NCBI GenBank assembly: GCA_030015575.1
Contig: CM057349.1
Location: forward strand, 259,651,077-259,715,076
Length of the DNA stretch: 64,000 nucleotides
Origin: Agapanthus africanus
Lineage: Eukaryota; Streptophyta; Magnoliopsida; Asparagales; Amaryllidaceae
Reading direction: 5' to 3'
The position numbers and the translations under genes are program-made. The notes beneath the pieces were generated by a model, which searched no databases, was not told the origin of the DNA, and saw only the letters and a program-made list of their open reading frames with translations. Every line of letters starts with the position of its first letter. Position 1 is the stretch's first letter. Positions 44,604-56,640 of this stretch are shown here, in pieces.

Positions 44604-45054
44604 ACTTGGTGGCTTCAGAGCTCCAAAATTTCTCTGTAAGTCCCTCTGCCTCTCTCCACTCCTCTGAACTCCACTGAACTGTGTTTCTGCAGCCTTCTTT
44701 GCACAAATTCTTCTCCCCCTTCCAATAAACTGTTCTTGTGCAGGATTCTTTGCGCCGCAAATAAAAATTGTTTGCAGTTGATTTGTTACTGCTTTGCATT
44801 TCTTTAATACGGACTTAAGGGGCTTGAAACCAATCCAGATTGGGTGGGGATTTCATCACCCTTCCCAGGACCCCAAAAATCACTAAAGCATATGCATCGT
44901 CCATTGTAAATTAAAAAATACTAGACTTCGGCCCTAAGGACTTCGCGCTCATTAGGAGAAGATAAACCGTGTTTAGAAGCTCGCTTAACCGTATATTGTT
45001 TACGGGGTGTCTAGGAAAGTGTTAAAGGCGCAACCGCCGAAAGAGAAAGGGTTA

Positions 45055-45085
45055 TTTAATTAAGGAACTTCGCGAAAGCGTTGGA
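45055..45085 (+). other. Leader block identical to copia element E
   Basis: Thirty-one bases identical to the reverse complement of 12421-12451, containing TTAATTAAGG and CGC-GAAA-GCG. Flanking sequence (GTGTCTAGGAAAGTGTTAA before, ACCTCC and CCTGGCC after) is also homologous to the leaders of E and A. Confidence 0.8.
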
Positions 45086-45451
45086 CAACCTCCCCTTATC
45101 TCTGCACTTACCTGGCCTCGTGATCAGTGTATTTTTAAGCCCGTTTCTCGACATTGTTTAACTTCGACAATCAAGTTCAGGAGCAGGTCTAGTAGACCTA
45201 GGCGACCGTAGATCTAGGTGTGATTGTGCATATCTTGTTTGTGATTGCTTAAGCCGTATTTCCGTACATACTTCTGTAAATCTCTTTCTAAAAACAAAAA
45301 AAAAAAAGAAAAAAAATCAAAAAAAAAACTTTTATAAAAACTTGCCCTTTTGTCGCCAAATCCATTTTCACCCAACACCCATCGCCTTTCTTCATTGACG
45401 TTTTCTTACCCTCACCTTCTCCGCTTTGACTATACTAAACTCGTTTAGTGT

Positions 45452-46015
45452 ATGTCCGCTTGGACTCGAGACACTAGCGCCCGTCTTGTCCGCGTTACGT
45501 TAGTCGCGACCGACTACGCGATCGACTCCGAAGTCGATACTCCGTCCACTCCTCTTTCGCCTCTTCCTTTGCCGGCCAACTCCGACGTTGACCGGAATTC
45601 TGTTCATACATCTTCACCTTCACCTTCACCAACCTCTTCTTCCGCGATGTCGGGATTTAATCCGAACATCTCTTTGACCACCCCTGGATTGGCTCCACCT
45701 CCTACGGAGACCAATCTTCCACCACCTCCGCCTGTTGTAGCGCCGCAGCGAATTGCGCTCCAGGATCGTTTCTACCCCACCCGTTCTGCACTTCCCACCT
45801 GCCTTTCTCTTCCTCCGGCCAATGGGGACAACTTTGAAATTAAGCCCCATTTCATCAACATGCTTCCACGTTTTCATGGGCTTGAATCTGAAGATGCCAA
45901 TATCTTCATCAACAAATTTCAAAATGTCTGTGCCATGATGAAAACAACCCAGCTATCGGACGATGCTATACGTCTACGGGTCATTCCGTTCACTTTATGC
46001 GATCTCGCAGAAAAG
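45452..46015 (+). pseudogene. Truncated gypsy Gag (Athila/Tat-like)
   Basis: From the ATG at 45452 the frame encodes a Ser/Thr/Pro-rich N-terminus (to about residue 110). A retrotransposon Gag core follows, with FEIKPHFINML, FHGLESEDANIFINKF and SDDAIRLRVIPFTLCDLAEK, typical of plant gypsy Gag that forms the particle. Homology stops at about 46014, near residue 188, before the usual KxWL...PP motifs. The frame runs on to 46171 only by reading into the snap-back of the next LTR. The rest of gag and all of pol are absent, so the protein would be non-functional. The start agrees with the distance from PBS and leader. Confidence 0.82.
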
Positions 46016-46274
46016 TTGCTGTTATCTCAATCTCATTTGTCTCTTGTGATTATTTTATATTGCTTAGTTACGCTTAGCGTATGTACTTCTGAGTACATAC
46101 GTAGCGGGCCTCGTCACGACCAACAAAACCTGTCACGCCCCGCTTCCCAATATACGGCGAAGTGGTCGTGACGAGGCCCGCTACGTATGTACTCAGAAGT
46201 ACATACGCTAAGCGTAACTAAGCAATATAAAATAATCACAAGAGACAAATGAGATTGAGATAACAGCAACTTTT
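46011..46274. repeat. Perfect 111-bp inverted repeat with 42-nt loop
   Basis: 46011-46121 is the exact reverse complement of 46164-46274. Each arm also contains the small hairpin CGTATGTACT-tctg-AGTACATACG. The loop holds the terminus of the G LTR (GGGGCGTGACA on the minus strand). The outer end shares AAAAG with F gag. Confidence 0.95.
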
Positions 46275-46625
46275 ATTAATAACATTCTTTATATAATGCA
46301 TGAAATGAAAATACAACTGGAATGAAAAAAGAAAGCAATGCCTAAACAGTGGCATAATAATAAAAGGAAATACTGGAAAGAACAAGTACAAAGTCTAGAG
46401 CTCTGGATCTTCTTGGAACTGCTCCAAATCTTCAGTTGTTGGCTCGGTCTCAACTTGGTCCAACGCACCTGACGACATTCCAAGAAGAGAGAAATAGAAT
46501 GTCGTCAGCGAACAGGTCGCTCGGTAAGTCCCAAAGGATAATGAAGAATAAGAGTGACAGAGTATAGTATTTTCTAAAGTATTGTAGTGTTGAATATTAT
46601 GGAATATTGTTTAACGTAATTGTTT

Positions 46626-47540
46626 GTAGCTTGGTACAGGAGGATGCCAGTGTATACGAGGGGAGTCTCTATATGCCAGAGACTAAGGGCACGTATAGTA
46701 CAAGGAACCGTTTATGCCACGGTACAACAGCAACGGAATATAGGTTAGGTGTCTTAATCTGACCACCTCATTCCACTTTTAACATCTTCCGTACCAATCT
46801 ACCCCTTTAAACCCCGCGATGTCGTGTTTGTATTGTTATCTTGTAAACTTGTAATGATTGCTTGATTGACTTGATTAACTGATTGACTTACCGAAACCAT
46901 GATATCAGGAAACGGTTATAACCGTAGAGTCATGTAAATGGAATACTGGGAATCATGTAAAAGGAATATCCATGGTTCGGTTCGGTCAAGTTATATAGAT
47001 TGTTAACTGGAATCTGGAATTCATGTATTCATCTTGAGTTGGAATATAAAAGAATATAGATTGACTTGAAACATATTCAAGTTTTGTAGCTTGGTACAGA
47101 AGGATGCCAGTGTATACGAGAGGAGTCTCTATATGCCAGAGACTAAGGGCGCGTATAGTACAAGGAACCGTTTATGCCACGGTACAACAGCAACTGGATT
47201 CATGTTAGGTGTATTAAATCTGACCACCTCGTGCCACCTTTAACACCTTCCGTACCAATCTACCCCTTAAACCCCGCGAAGTCTTATTTGTATTGTTATT
47301 TTGTAAATTGTAGTAATTATAGATTGATTGACTGACTGACCGAAACCATGATATCAGAAAACGGTTGTAACCGTAGAGTCATGTAAATGGAATACTGGGA
47401 AACATGTAAAAGGAATATATATCCATGGTTCGGTTCAGTCAAGTTGTATAAACTGATAATTGTATTCATGGATTCATGTGTTCATTTTGAATTGGAATAT
47501 TGAAGATTTATATGGTACTTGAATCATATTCAAGTCGAAT
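46626..47540. repeat. Two copies of a 460-bp tandem unit in LTR G
   Basis: GTAGCTTGGTACAG begins at 46626 and 47086. The copies share the accaatctacccc, tgatatcag and ccatggttcggttc blocks, with about 90 percent identity by eye. Confidence 0.82.
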
Positions 47541-49381
47541 TATGATCAGACTCAAACCCGAGTCAGACCGTAGAAATGTAAATCGAAGTACTATAATTGT
47601 TAGGGTCCTCAGGGTAATTTATAAAACTTGAGGGGGTTTTATGTAAAAATACTTTTGTATAGTTTTCAAAATACAACTCAAGTATTTAATTATCGTCTTT
47701 ATGTACATACAATAATTTACTGATCAAGATAAATATGTATACATGTTCGAATAACATGAAATGAGTCAAGTATATTATTCGAGTAACTACCATAAACAAT
47801 GCTGTAAAGAAATATTATGTACGACTAATTAATCAAGTTGAACGAATGCGAAATATAAAAAAAAATATGGCTCTAAATGTTTTGCATGTGTAAGTTCCAG
47901 TTTCACCTAAATACGACTACCGGTTTGAGAGATATATATGTTTTCGTATCGTCGCGCAAAACGGATCAGAATCTATTCGGCACCGTCACATATTTTTAAA
48001 ACGCAGTTTGAGTTTATTTCCATCAGTTTTCAGGTTATGAAAAGTATTAGAAAATTGTAGGTATTTCGATGAAATTATCAAAAACACCAAGATTCACATG
48101 ATTTGGATTTCTGAAGCTCTAGTTATGATCATTTTAATATCAGCGTTTAAAACAGACATTCAGATTTCTGGACAGCAACTATATATTCTATTGTAAAGCC
48201 TATATCAGGTTGTTTCATGCATTCCTAAGTAATATAATATACAGAAAATTATAGTTCTATTAATGGTGCATCTACACATCTAAATTTTGTCACAAACGGA
48301 CATCGGTTGTTCGAGTTATGTCCAATTTAAAAACAGTGTGCGAATCGGAACAGATTCTGTCCAAATCCGTCACTTAATATTGTAATGCAGTTTTCTTTAT
48401 CTTAGATGGGTTTTCAGTAAAACTATAAAACTAAGAAAATCTAGATCATTCGATGAAGATATCAAAAACACCTGAGTTTGCTCAATTTGGATACCGGTAT
48501 ACCAAGTTATGTGTCCTAGAAATTGACCGACAGCTGCAGTTTTCTGTTTTACGATCAGTGAATAAATACGATGTAATTCCTAAACCGTTATGCGGATCGA
48601 TCTAAAATTTTTACAGCGTATACAAAATAATATATTCTATCATATGTAAATTTCCTGAAATTTTCAGAGTTAAAAATTAATTTATAAAAATTATTTTAAA
48701 ACTAAAGGTATTGATGTGTATACTAAAATCGGCAGAAAGATTAACTCGTATTTTATGCAGGCTTCATCCTTTCTTTTAATAACCAAACCGATTCCATGAG
48801 ATATCGTAGATATATTATGGATTGAAATCTATGTTCTCACAACTTGTAATAAACATTCATAATCATGAAGAAAGAATTAAAAATACTTTTAATTTGAACA
48901 AGAGATAATAAGATATTATTAAACCATATAGAATCATATATATCTAAACTTATGTATATGTTTATGTGTATCTTCTCTTATGGATCATGATATGAAAAGA
49001 ATAGGGGATTCACGATGCATGACAAGAGGAAAATAAGAGGTGGGGGGAAAGGAGAGAGAAGGGACTTACATGCACAAGCCGGTATTGTCACCGGGCTTGT
49101 CTATCCGCCGATAGTCTCGCGTTACTAGCGAGACCTTCTTGAAGACTTCTTCATGTTATTCTTCTTGAACTTTAGGTGAAGAGGGAGAAGTGAGAGATGG
49201 AAAAATATGAGGAAGGAAAAGATAGAGGACAATAAAGATGGTGTAATGGTGAATTATAATATATGCATTTAACATGAGAATTAAAAGAGAAATGAAAAGT
49301 CACCATTCATTTTGGAAATGAAAGGTCTCATTTGTAGGTTATGAGAAGAATAAAAAAAATGATAAAAATAATTGCAAGAAT

Positions 49382-49438
49382 GGGGATTTGAACATGCGAC
49401 TTATGGAATAACAATGCAAGGACTTAACCAATGAGCTA
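49382..49438 (-). other. tRNA-like segment with A-box and B-box
   Basis: The minus strand reads TAGCTCATTGGTTAAG (A-box-like, one base short of the tRNA consensus) and, 29 nt later, TGTTCAAATCCCC (B-box-like). T-runs follow at about 49370 and 49352-49359. Spacing is like that of a tRNA or tRNA-derived SINE head. The stems do not fold properly, so it is not called a tRNA gene. Confidence 0.5.
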
Positions 49439-49721
49439 TAAAGTTGTTCATGCACATATTTAATTAGAATTAAATATATGATATTGCTTAAAAAGAAAAT
49501 GGGCTTTTTAGATGGGCTGTAGAGAATGTGAATGAAAAGAAAGGAATTGGGCTTAAAGAATAAGTTTGGGTAAAAAAGAAATGAGTTTTAGAAAATACTT
49601 AGATGAGAAAAATAGATGAAGGGATTAAATATAACTAATAACATGGAAATAAAAAATATACCAAATATAAAAATACAGAATTTTATCAATACGAAGATAT
49701 AGGAATTTTAGAGTCGTTACA

Positions 49722-50386
49722 CTTAGAAACTCCCAATGTGGATTTTTACCCCATGCTCTTGTGACATTGACTAAGGCAACAAATCATAAGTCACATGTCA
49801 AGTTCTTCCCATCATTATCCAGGTTAATTTGAACCCACCCATACATACCCTTGACTAAGGCCAACAAAGTAGTACGAGTGTCCCAAACCAATGCATCTAT
49901 CTATGCTATATATGAATACCCAGCAGCTACCAATCACTATGCCTTGACTAAGGACAACAAGCATAGCTTGAATACTATTGAATGTTCATATGAAATGACG
50001 GAGGGCTACGAATGGTTTTTGGCGAAACCGTGAACGTGGTGAACTTGATATAATCGATAGAACCTGATAGCTTTTAAAAGGAGTGGTTTGAGCTCCGCAT
50101 TTTTAAAAGTCTGCTGTTTTGAAAAACCGAGTGGTTTTAAAATTTGTTCCAACGACTCAACTTCGGTTTATTTGCTTTGCATTAATGTAATGCAGTCCCA
50201 TCATTTACACCTATCATCACAGAAAGAAAAGAAAATATGACGTACGCTTATTCCATCCGCATTCGCCACTGGGCCTCGTCTAACACCGTTAGGTTACTTA
50301 ACTAATGTCAGAGCGGGGGCTGGACTAGCGCGGATACAAAACAAAAGCAACGTCTAATATATAATATATATATATATATATATTAT
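49722..50386 (-). mobile_element. Copia leader fragment (E-like)
   Basis: It aligns with the leader of E from about 12665 to 13300: ACTCCCAATGTGGATTTTTACCCCATGCTC, three CCTTGACTAAGG motifs, the accgtgaacgt block and GTTAGGTTACTTAACTAA. It ends in a TA microsatellite (50362-50384). No PBS or same-strand LTR follows; a plus-strand LTR piece begins instead. Confidence 0.8.
49765..49960 (-). repeat. Three spaced motifs, fourth variant
   Basis: Copies at 49765, 49849 and 49942 (spacing 84 and 93) share a TTGACTAAGG core; the first has CA for the leading CC. All three use CTAAGG where E has CGAAGG. Confidence 0.8.
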
Positions 50387-51150
50387 TGTTTGTTATATGT
50401 ATGCCCTAGAGGCCATTATTGTACATATGATGTATATTATAGTGGATACTTGGACATATAGAGAGAGGACTTTCTTGCTTGACATAATAGTATGCTATCT
50501 GGTTGTTCTTTGTCTTAACATGTAGACTTGTATTGTGATACTGTCTTGCTCTCACATGTTGATAAAGGCCTTAGGATATGTACTTGACTACCAGGACTAT
50601 GATGGAGATCATACTAGTGGGGCCAGGGTAGTTCACAAGTACATCCTTTAATTGTTCCTAGTCGAGAGAATGTCGAGACAGGGCATCGATATTCCACAGT
50701 AGACTAGCGTATAGGCTTCTTGACCCATATGGTGGGCGATGGATAATCCCACATCCATTGGTGTTTGACATCAGAGATGGTATAAGGGTGCTCAGTGGAG
50801 ACTGGGTACACTGAACAGGACTCGCCGAGGACTCCTATGTGGTGGTATACCTATCGTCGGATAGCAGTCCTCTAGTGACACTGGTACAGGTTAGTCTGTA
50901 GATCCGAGATCGTCATAGAGTCTTGTGCGGCTCCTACTGTGCTTTGATTTCCACCCTACCACGCTCAAAGGAGACGTGCAAACAGGTGGATTTTGGGTAC
51001 AGTCCCGAGTCGCATGGAGGCAATGAGCGATAGGAGGGGTTTCGTCTCTCCCGGTATTGGGGGTTGATGTTGCACTATGGTCGATTGGCTACAACTGGAA
51101 GTCCCTGGCCAGGGCTGCTACCGAGATTTACTGATAAGTGTTATTAGTAG
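50387..51150 (+). mobile_element. 5' part of a copia LTR (A/B/D or E type)
   Basis: It starts TGTTTGTTATATGTATGCCC, matches the first 760 bp of the A LTR, and is cut at 51150 by LTR H. Confidence 0.82.
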
Positions 51151-53389
51151 TGTAACATTTCAAAAAAATAAAATATTATTTTTGGGAATTTTTATAATTA
51201 AATAATAGATATTATGAATATTTTGATAATACGGTATAATTAAATACCGATAAATTAGGAAATATTTGGAAATTATGTTAAATATTGAATTTGAAAAAGA
51301 TTACAAGATTTGAGTATTTATAGATTTTTATATAATTAATTATATTCCATTTTAATGCTAATCGCGACTAAATATCATTAATCGTGCATTAAGCTTGATT
51401 TGTGCACATGACATGCACCAAGTCATTTTACACTTTTGTTTCCATGGCTTTTTTCTTTTTCTCATGCATGGCTTTGTTTTTGAGATGAGAAGAAAAGAAA
51501 AAAGAAGAAAATAAAAGGAAAAGAAAACAAAAGAAAATGAAAAGGAATAAAGAAATGGGTATGGGCATGAGAGAGAGAGAGGTGAGGGGTCAATTGACCC
51601 AGCTCCCATTGTTTCCCCCTTCATTATTTCTTCATCTTTTTCCACTTCCTCTCATGGCTGCCCTCACTCCCCCACCTCCTCTAAAACCCTCACAAACACC
51701 CTCGATCCCACCTCAAAACTTCATCTCCCTTTCACAAAAAGCATGCATAAGCTCATCACAAGCACTTTGGACCAAGAAAAATTTTATTTTGAAGACTTTG
51801 GGCAACTCAAGAAAATTCTTGAGTTGCCAAATGAGGTAATTCTTGTATCATTAGTGTAGTATTTTAATTTCTTTTGCATCTATCTTAGTTTAGATTGGAT
51901 TAAGTGTAGATTAGTGAACTTTGAAAATTCCAAGTTGAGGTTAGGGTTTGTTTTGACTTGTGATGGTGCAATTGAGGTTAGAAGAGACCATACAACCCCT
52001 TTAGTGTGTAATTAGAGACAAACCAGAGGCTAGACCCCAAGACACAAACTTGGAAATCCCCGATATCGTATTTCTGTGTCAATTGTGATGAAGTTTAGGG
52101 ATCTGCTATGACCCGGGGCACCTGAAAATTATTTAGCAAACACAGTGAGTCGTGCAGGAAACCTAGATGATAACCCCAAGACCCGAGCCCCTACCCAATC
52201 CTCCAGGCCGCAAATTTAATCTTCCTAGCCGCAAATTACGGCTAGGGTGGGGAAGAATTCCTCTTTGTTTAGTCCAGGGCTTTTTATTCAGTAAACTAGA
52301 CCCTTTCCATGTGCAAAATTGGCTAATTTCACCTAGGGTAAAATCTGGAAGTGTTTTGCAAGGTTTCTGATTTCGTATTGCGGATTTTAATGAATTGGGA
52401 TTTGGTATTTGACATTCTGTTCCGTTTTCTGATGTTTGTACGTCAGCGACGGGGGTTGTTTGGTAGTTTTGCAGGCGTAGGCTATAGGTTCTAACCTATA
52501 AACGATTCGCGTGCCGTTTTGGTTTCGTGTGTGATTTCTGTTTACGATGCTATATGTGTATATATGTAGGTACCCCCACATAGATTTCGAGACGACGAGG
52601 ATGAGCGTGGCGTCATCGACTCCAGCAAGGGAGAATCAAGGTGAGTAGATATATATCTACGGGGGAAGTCGGGTGGATGGCGTATAGCACCCCCGCAGTT
52701 TCGTAGTACAGTATACAATGTGTTATAGCTATATACTTATGTGTTATTATAGAAGTGTATACGTAGCTAGAAATCCTTTAGGTGACTTCGGGTTATTTTT
52801 AGCGTATTTAGAAGTTAATGCTATAGTTTAGTGTTAGTCGCGAAACCCTAGAATAGTTGTTACACACACACGCACACACACACGAATACATTTGCTTACT
52901 TGTGCGTATATGGGGATATGTATATATATATATACATATATGTATGAGAGTATGTATATATATATAGGTATACATATACATGGATAATGAGGATAGTATA
53001 TGGTACTTGGAGATGAGTCGATGAGATTGGGCATGATGCCATGAGATCGATGATGTGATTTGGTTCGTATTATGAGATACGACATGATATTATAGCGGGT
53101 CTTTAGGCGATGTGTTTTCATACACACGCACATATATATATGTTGATGGTATCGGTATGTACTAGACTTTAGATCAGTACCCCCAGTTCATGATATGTGA
53201 TGATAAGGATACCAGATGAATAATGAGATAAATGTGATATTTGACTAGTACCCAGATTTAGGATGCCGTGCGATGGATTTATCGTACGAGCTATAATTAT
53301 GATGATGGATCCATACTCTTGACTCGAGGATGTCATATTATATATATTGTATCGTATGTGATACTATTGAGGTGGGATCACCGACTACT

Positions 53390-53428
<39 letters not shown>

Positions 53429-55511
53429 TCGACTCAGACTTAGATGGTTTTCCTTACCCCTTTCGATTTGTCTGTCAGTTAGTCCTGTAGTTTACTTGCT
53501 AGATGTTAGACTGGACTCGAACCATACTTATTTCCTAAACTAACGAATCATGAGTATTTTAAAGACAGGCCAAGGGATACTACAGATATTTCAAAGGACA
53601 TACCTTTTCTTAAAAACACCGTAGCCCTATTTTCTAAAACACCACGATTCGTGTTATTTCAAATGCCAAACTGTATGACTCGATTATATAAATGTATATT
53701 CTTTATTGCTGCTTTATTATTCATTTTCCGCATATTCTTGCTGTTCGCATCGCATGCTTATTGTGTTTTCATTAGCTATTATTGAAATCATGCTGTCAGG
53801 ACACCAGCACCATTATCGATGATGCGTATGCTCCACGTACACCTGCTTGCCGGCTCACACACATCATCATCGGTAATTTCCATATCACGTACACCTTATA
53901 GAATATTACTTCATTGACATAGCTTGTCAGCTGGCAGTTCCAATATGTTATTGCTTTCATTTGCTATTTTAATTATTGCATTGCTTGCTTGATATCCGAT
54001 GCATTGATTTATTTATTGTCATGCAATATTATAGAACTTTATGCCGGTATTTCATTGTTTATTTACCCTTGAGATTGGGATTTCCATGAGATTTCTGGAT
54101 TTGGAGAAACCGCAAAGATTTTATAAACTTATTATCATTTAAAGAAAGAAAATTGCAGTTTTCTCATGATATGATTTCAGAGGTGTCCATCATGTGTTTT
54201 CTCGAATCTTGTGCGATATCGTACACCCGATTCGAGGAGGAGGAGGAACCATCTGTGGGTGCATGGTAGACCTGGTGCGGTACCCCGGGGCAAGATGGTC
54301 GCAGATGATGGCGTTAAGCCTGGCAGGGGAGCACTACCGACCGGTGATTTTATTGTGACTCGACGGATATCCGGAGGATACCGATCAGAGTATAAGCCAA
54401 TCCGGATTGCCGGAGCCTGAGGTTATGAGATTTGATGATATGGGCCAGTCCGGATAGCCGGAGCCCTAGATATTGAGATTCAAGGATTCAGGCCAGTCCG
54501 GATTGCCGGAGCCCGAGATATTGAGATATTGGATATATGTTTTGTGTCGATACTTGACACTGATTTTATGTTGATTTCATTGATAATACATCGATTTATA
54601 TATATATATACAGAAATCTCATTATATATAGAAAACAATTTTCTCATTTAGATGTATTCTGTTTTCAGGCATTCATACATCATATATATGACATGTTGCT
54701 ACCTGAAGCACTGACACGAGCACTTGGTATTACACTTATATATAGATGTTTACCCTTGGCATTTTATCATGCTTCAGGCCATATTATTTCAGGATATTAC
54801 TGATCGTATGACCTAGGATTGAGTCATATATTCGATTTCTGCTCAGTGATGTTTTCTACTCACGACTTGGCAACTGACCCCCATTATGCCACATTTTCTT
54901 GCAGGTTTTGCCGTACAGGTTTTTCTTGGCGGCTTTGCTGGTACACCGCTTCTTTCCGGGTGATTGTTTTGGCAGGTGGGTTCACTCGCATCGTGATCAC
55001 CCTTGTATTTTATTTACATTGTTGTATCTAGTAAACTCCATCAACCAGACTTGTATATTTTATAATCTTAGAAGACCTGTTGTATATTCTTTCGACCTTA
55101 GAGTCGCTCGTTGTATTATTATGGTTTTCTTGATGATTTGAGTTTCCTTTTGAGTTTTGATCCTCGCCCTTTGGCGTTGTATATTATATTGCTTGCGTGG
55201 TTATGACCGCCAATTGGCGAAGAGCTAGCTCCCGCTTGGGGATGCCTTTATATATATTTCATGTGTTGTACCCTTTTGGGGTCAGTATTTACAAAGGAAA
55301 CTCAGCCGAAAATTTTCAGAAAATACTTGATATTTTAAAAATGCATACTCCGGCTTATGTCGTTAAACTACTTGCCTTAAAACTTAAATTTTCCTTCTTT
55401 CTTTTTTTAAATGGTTTAGATTTCTGGGATTTTGGCTTACTTGAATTAGATGTGATCCTATAGACTTCATATGATTCAAGTGCCAGTCATGTGCCATTTC
55501 GGGACGTGACA
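51151..55511 (+). mobile_element. Gypsy LTR H (Tekay/Del-like), 4361 bp
   Basis: TGTAACATTTC at 51151 to GGGACGTGACA at 55511, followed by a tRNA-Met PBS, so this is a 5' LTR on the plus strand. It sits in the copia LTR to its left. The LTR is long even for this group. It contains purine-rich runs (51480-51560), AC- and TA-rich microsatellites, and the gccagtccgg repeats near 54390-54520. Frames at 51537-51839, 54211-54420 and 55197-55463 have no recognisable protein. Confidence 0.82.
53392..53424. repeat. TA microsatellite
   Basis: About 16 uninterrupted AT/TA dinucleotides inside LTR H. Confidence 0.9.
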
Positions 55512-55515
55512 AAGT

Positions 55516-55527
55516 TGGTATCAGAGC
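55516..55527 (+). other. Primer-binding site of element H
   Basis: TGGTATCAGAGC four bases after the LTR end; tRNA-Met type, as usual for Tekay/Del. Confidence 0.9.
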
Positions 55528-56371
55528 GCTAGGTTAACCTTGGTTCAAGTCTATGTTTGACTATGCAGAGTCTAGGGCGTTTATATATATTCGGAACCTA
55601 GGCTTGACCTTACGGAACTTAGACTTGGTCTAGGTGGTATTAGACCCGAACTTTCGTCACATAGGTTGACCTTGGTTGATGGAGTAGGTGACTTAAGGAG
55701 AGTGACGTACCATGTGTATGTTCCGCGGCATACTTACGATATGCTACTCCACTTAAGATGTCTTAGGATGTACATTTCCTTGCACATTATTATATTCATT
55801 CCCGTGATCTATCCTCATCGATATCGATTTATGGTTTTTGCTGCCACGATTACACGGGCAAAGAGAGCTGCAGCTAGAGTTGCGGTCAGCACGAGCTCGT
55901 CACGACGAGGACTGACCTGGGAGTGATTTCCAGGGACACACGATTGCATAGATGTATCGTCCTATTGTGTTTTCGTTCCATGAGCATTTGATGGATTGCT
56001 TTTACAAATTTTTCAAACCTGCAGATCAGCACCAGAGGATTGGGCCACTGCTAAAGGCCAGCCAGAGTATGATGACCTTCAATGCACTGATTATTCTTGA
56101 CGATTGAGGCACTGTTCAGCGTGCGGACGAATGATCCAGTTGTTGCTGCAACTGACAAGATATCGCCCCAGATGTTTGAAGCTATTGCAGTACGAGTTTG
56201 TACTTAGAGATATGATAGAAGATCGCTAGTCACCTAAGAATGAGGGATTAGGACATGTGATTCGTTTGCACACCCCAATGCGAGGTCATCAGATTGATTG
56301 ATTCCAGCTAGTGGAGACTTCATGCAAGTACGTTGGGAGTCGATGGAAACGATCGAATGTCAGGAACCCAT
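55528..56371 (+). pseudogene. Leader and decayed start of gag of element H
   Basis: The leader is followed by an Arg/Ala-rich N-terminus (about 55840-55925, TRAKRAAARVAVSTSSSRRG), like the start of Tekay Gag. It breaks at a stop, and later sequence is frame-shifted. It ends at about 56371, where copia leader sequence begins. RT and integrase were not recognised. Confidence 0.55.
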
Positions 56372-56640
56372 TTTTTCAAGTTTAAAGTATTCGGAAAAAC
56401 ATGCAAGTAATTCTATGGACCCTCTAGAAGAATGAAACCCTAACTTGATATAATGACCATGAGAACGCTTTGAAACCTTAGGGTTTGCGGCAGTTCCGCG
56501 GTGCCATTAATGAGGCTTAGGTTTCCCCTTCTACGGCCGGTCCACAGGTACTGTGGCATATACTGAATATTATTAAAGTATACTCGAGAGTTGAGCTCTT
56601 GGGGGATTATAGAACATTGACGAATCGATTGAAAGGTTCG
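56372..56640 (+). mobile_element. Copia leader fragment (A-like, plus strand)
   Basis: It matches the leader of A at 21930-22150: ATGGACCCTCTAGAAGAA, AACCTTAGGGTTTG, CCCCTTCTACGG and GGTACTGTGGCATA. Confidence 0.75.

Larger units (their letters stand above)
44182..45451 (+). other. Leader of element F
   Basis: No gene. It contains a 36-bp near-tandem repeat with GCCAAAGACGT (about 44305-44380), a paired palindrome module (44556-44603) and, near its end, a block (about 45005-45120) homologous to the copia leader of E, including 31 identical bases at 45055-45085. A run of A (45294-45330) precedes gag. Confidence 0.7.
46131..49721 (-). mobile_element. Single gypsy LTR G (Tekay/Del-like), 3.6 kb
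   Basis: On the minus strand it starts TGTAACGACTC at 49721 and ends GGGGCGTGACA at 46131, the usual termini of this group. No second LTR, PBS or internal domain accompanies it, and no target duplication is present: the left side is F gag plus the snap-back, the right side is copia leader. Inside are a 460-bp duplication (46626-47540), AT-rich U3-like sequence and a tRNA-like segment (49382-49438). No gene is seen. Confidence 0.75.

Noticed and set aside
45452-46171. One continuous 239-residue Gag
   Set aside because: Gag homology ends near 46014; the rest is read through the fold-back of LTR G, so the C-terminus is accidental.
49382-49438. Functional tRNA gene
   Set aside because: A- and B-box-like blocks are present, but the acceptor, D and T stems do not pair, so only a tRNA-like relic is supported.
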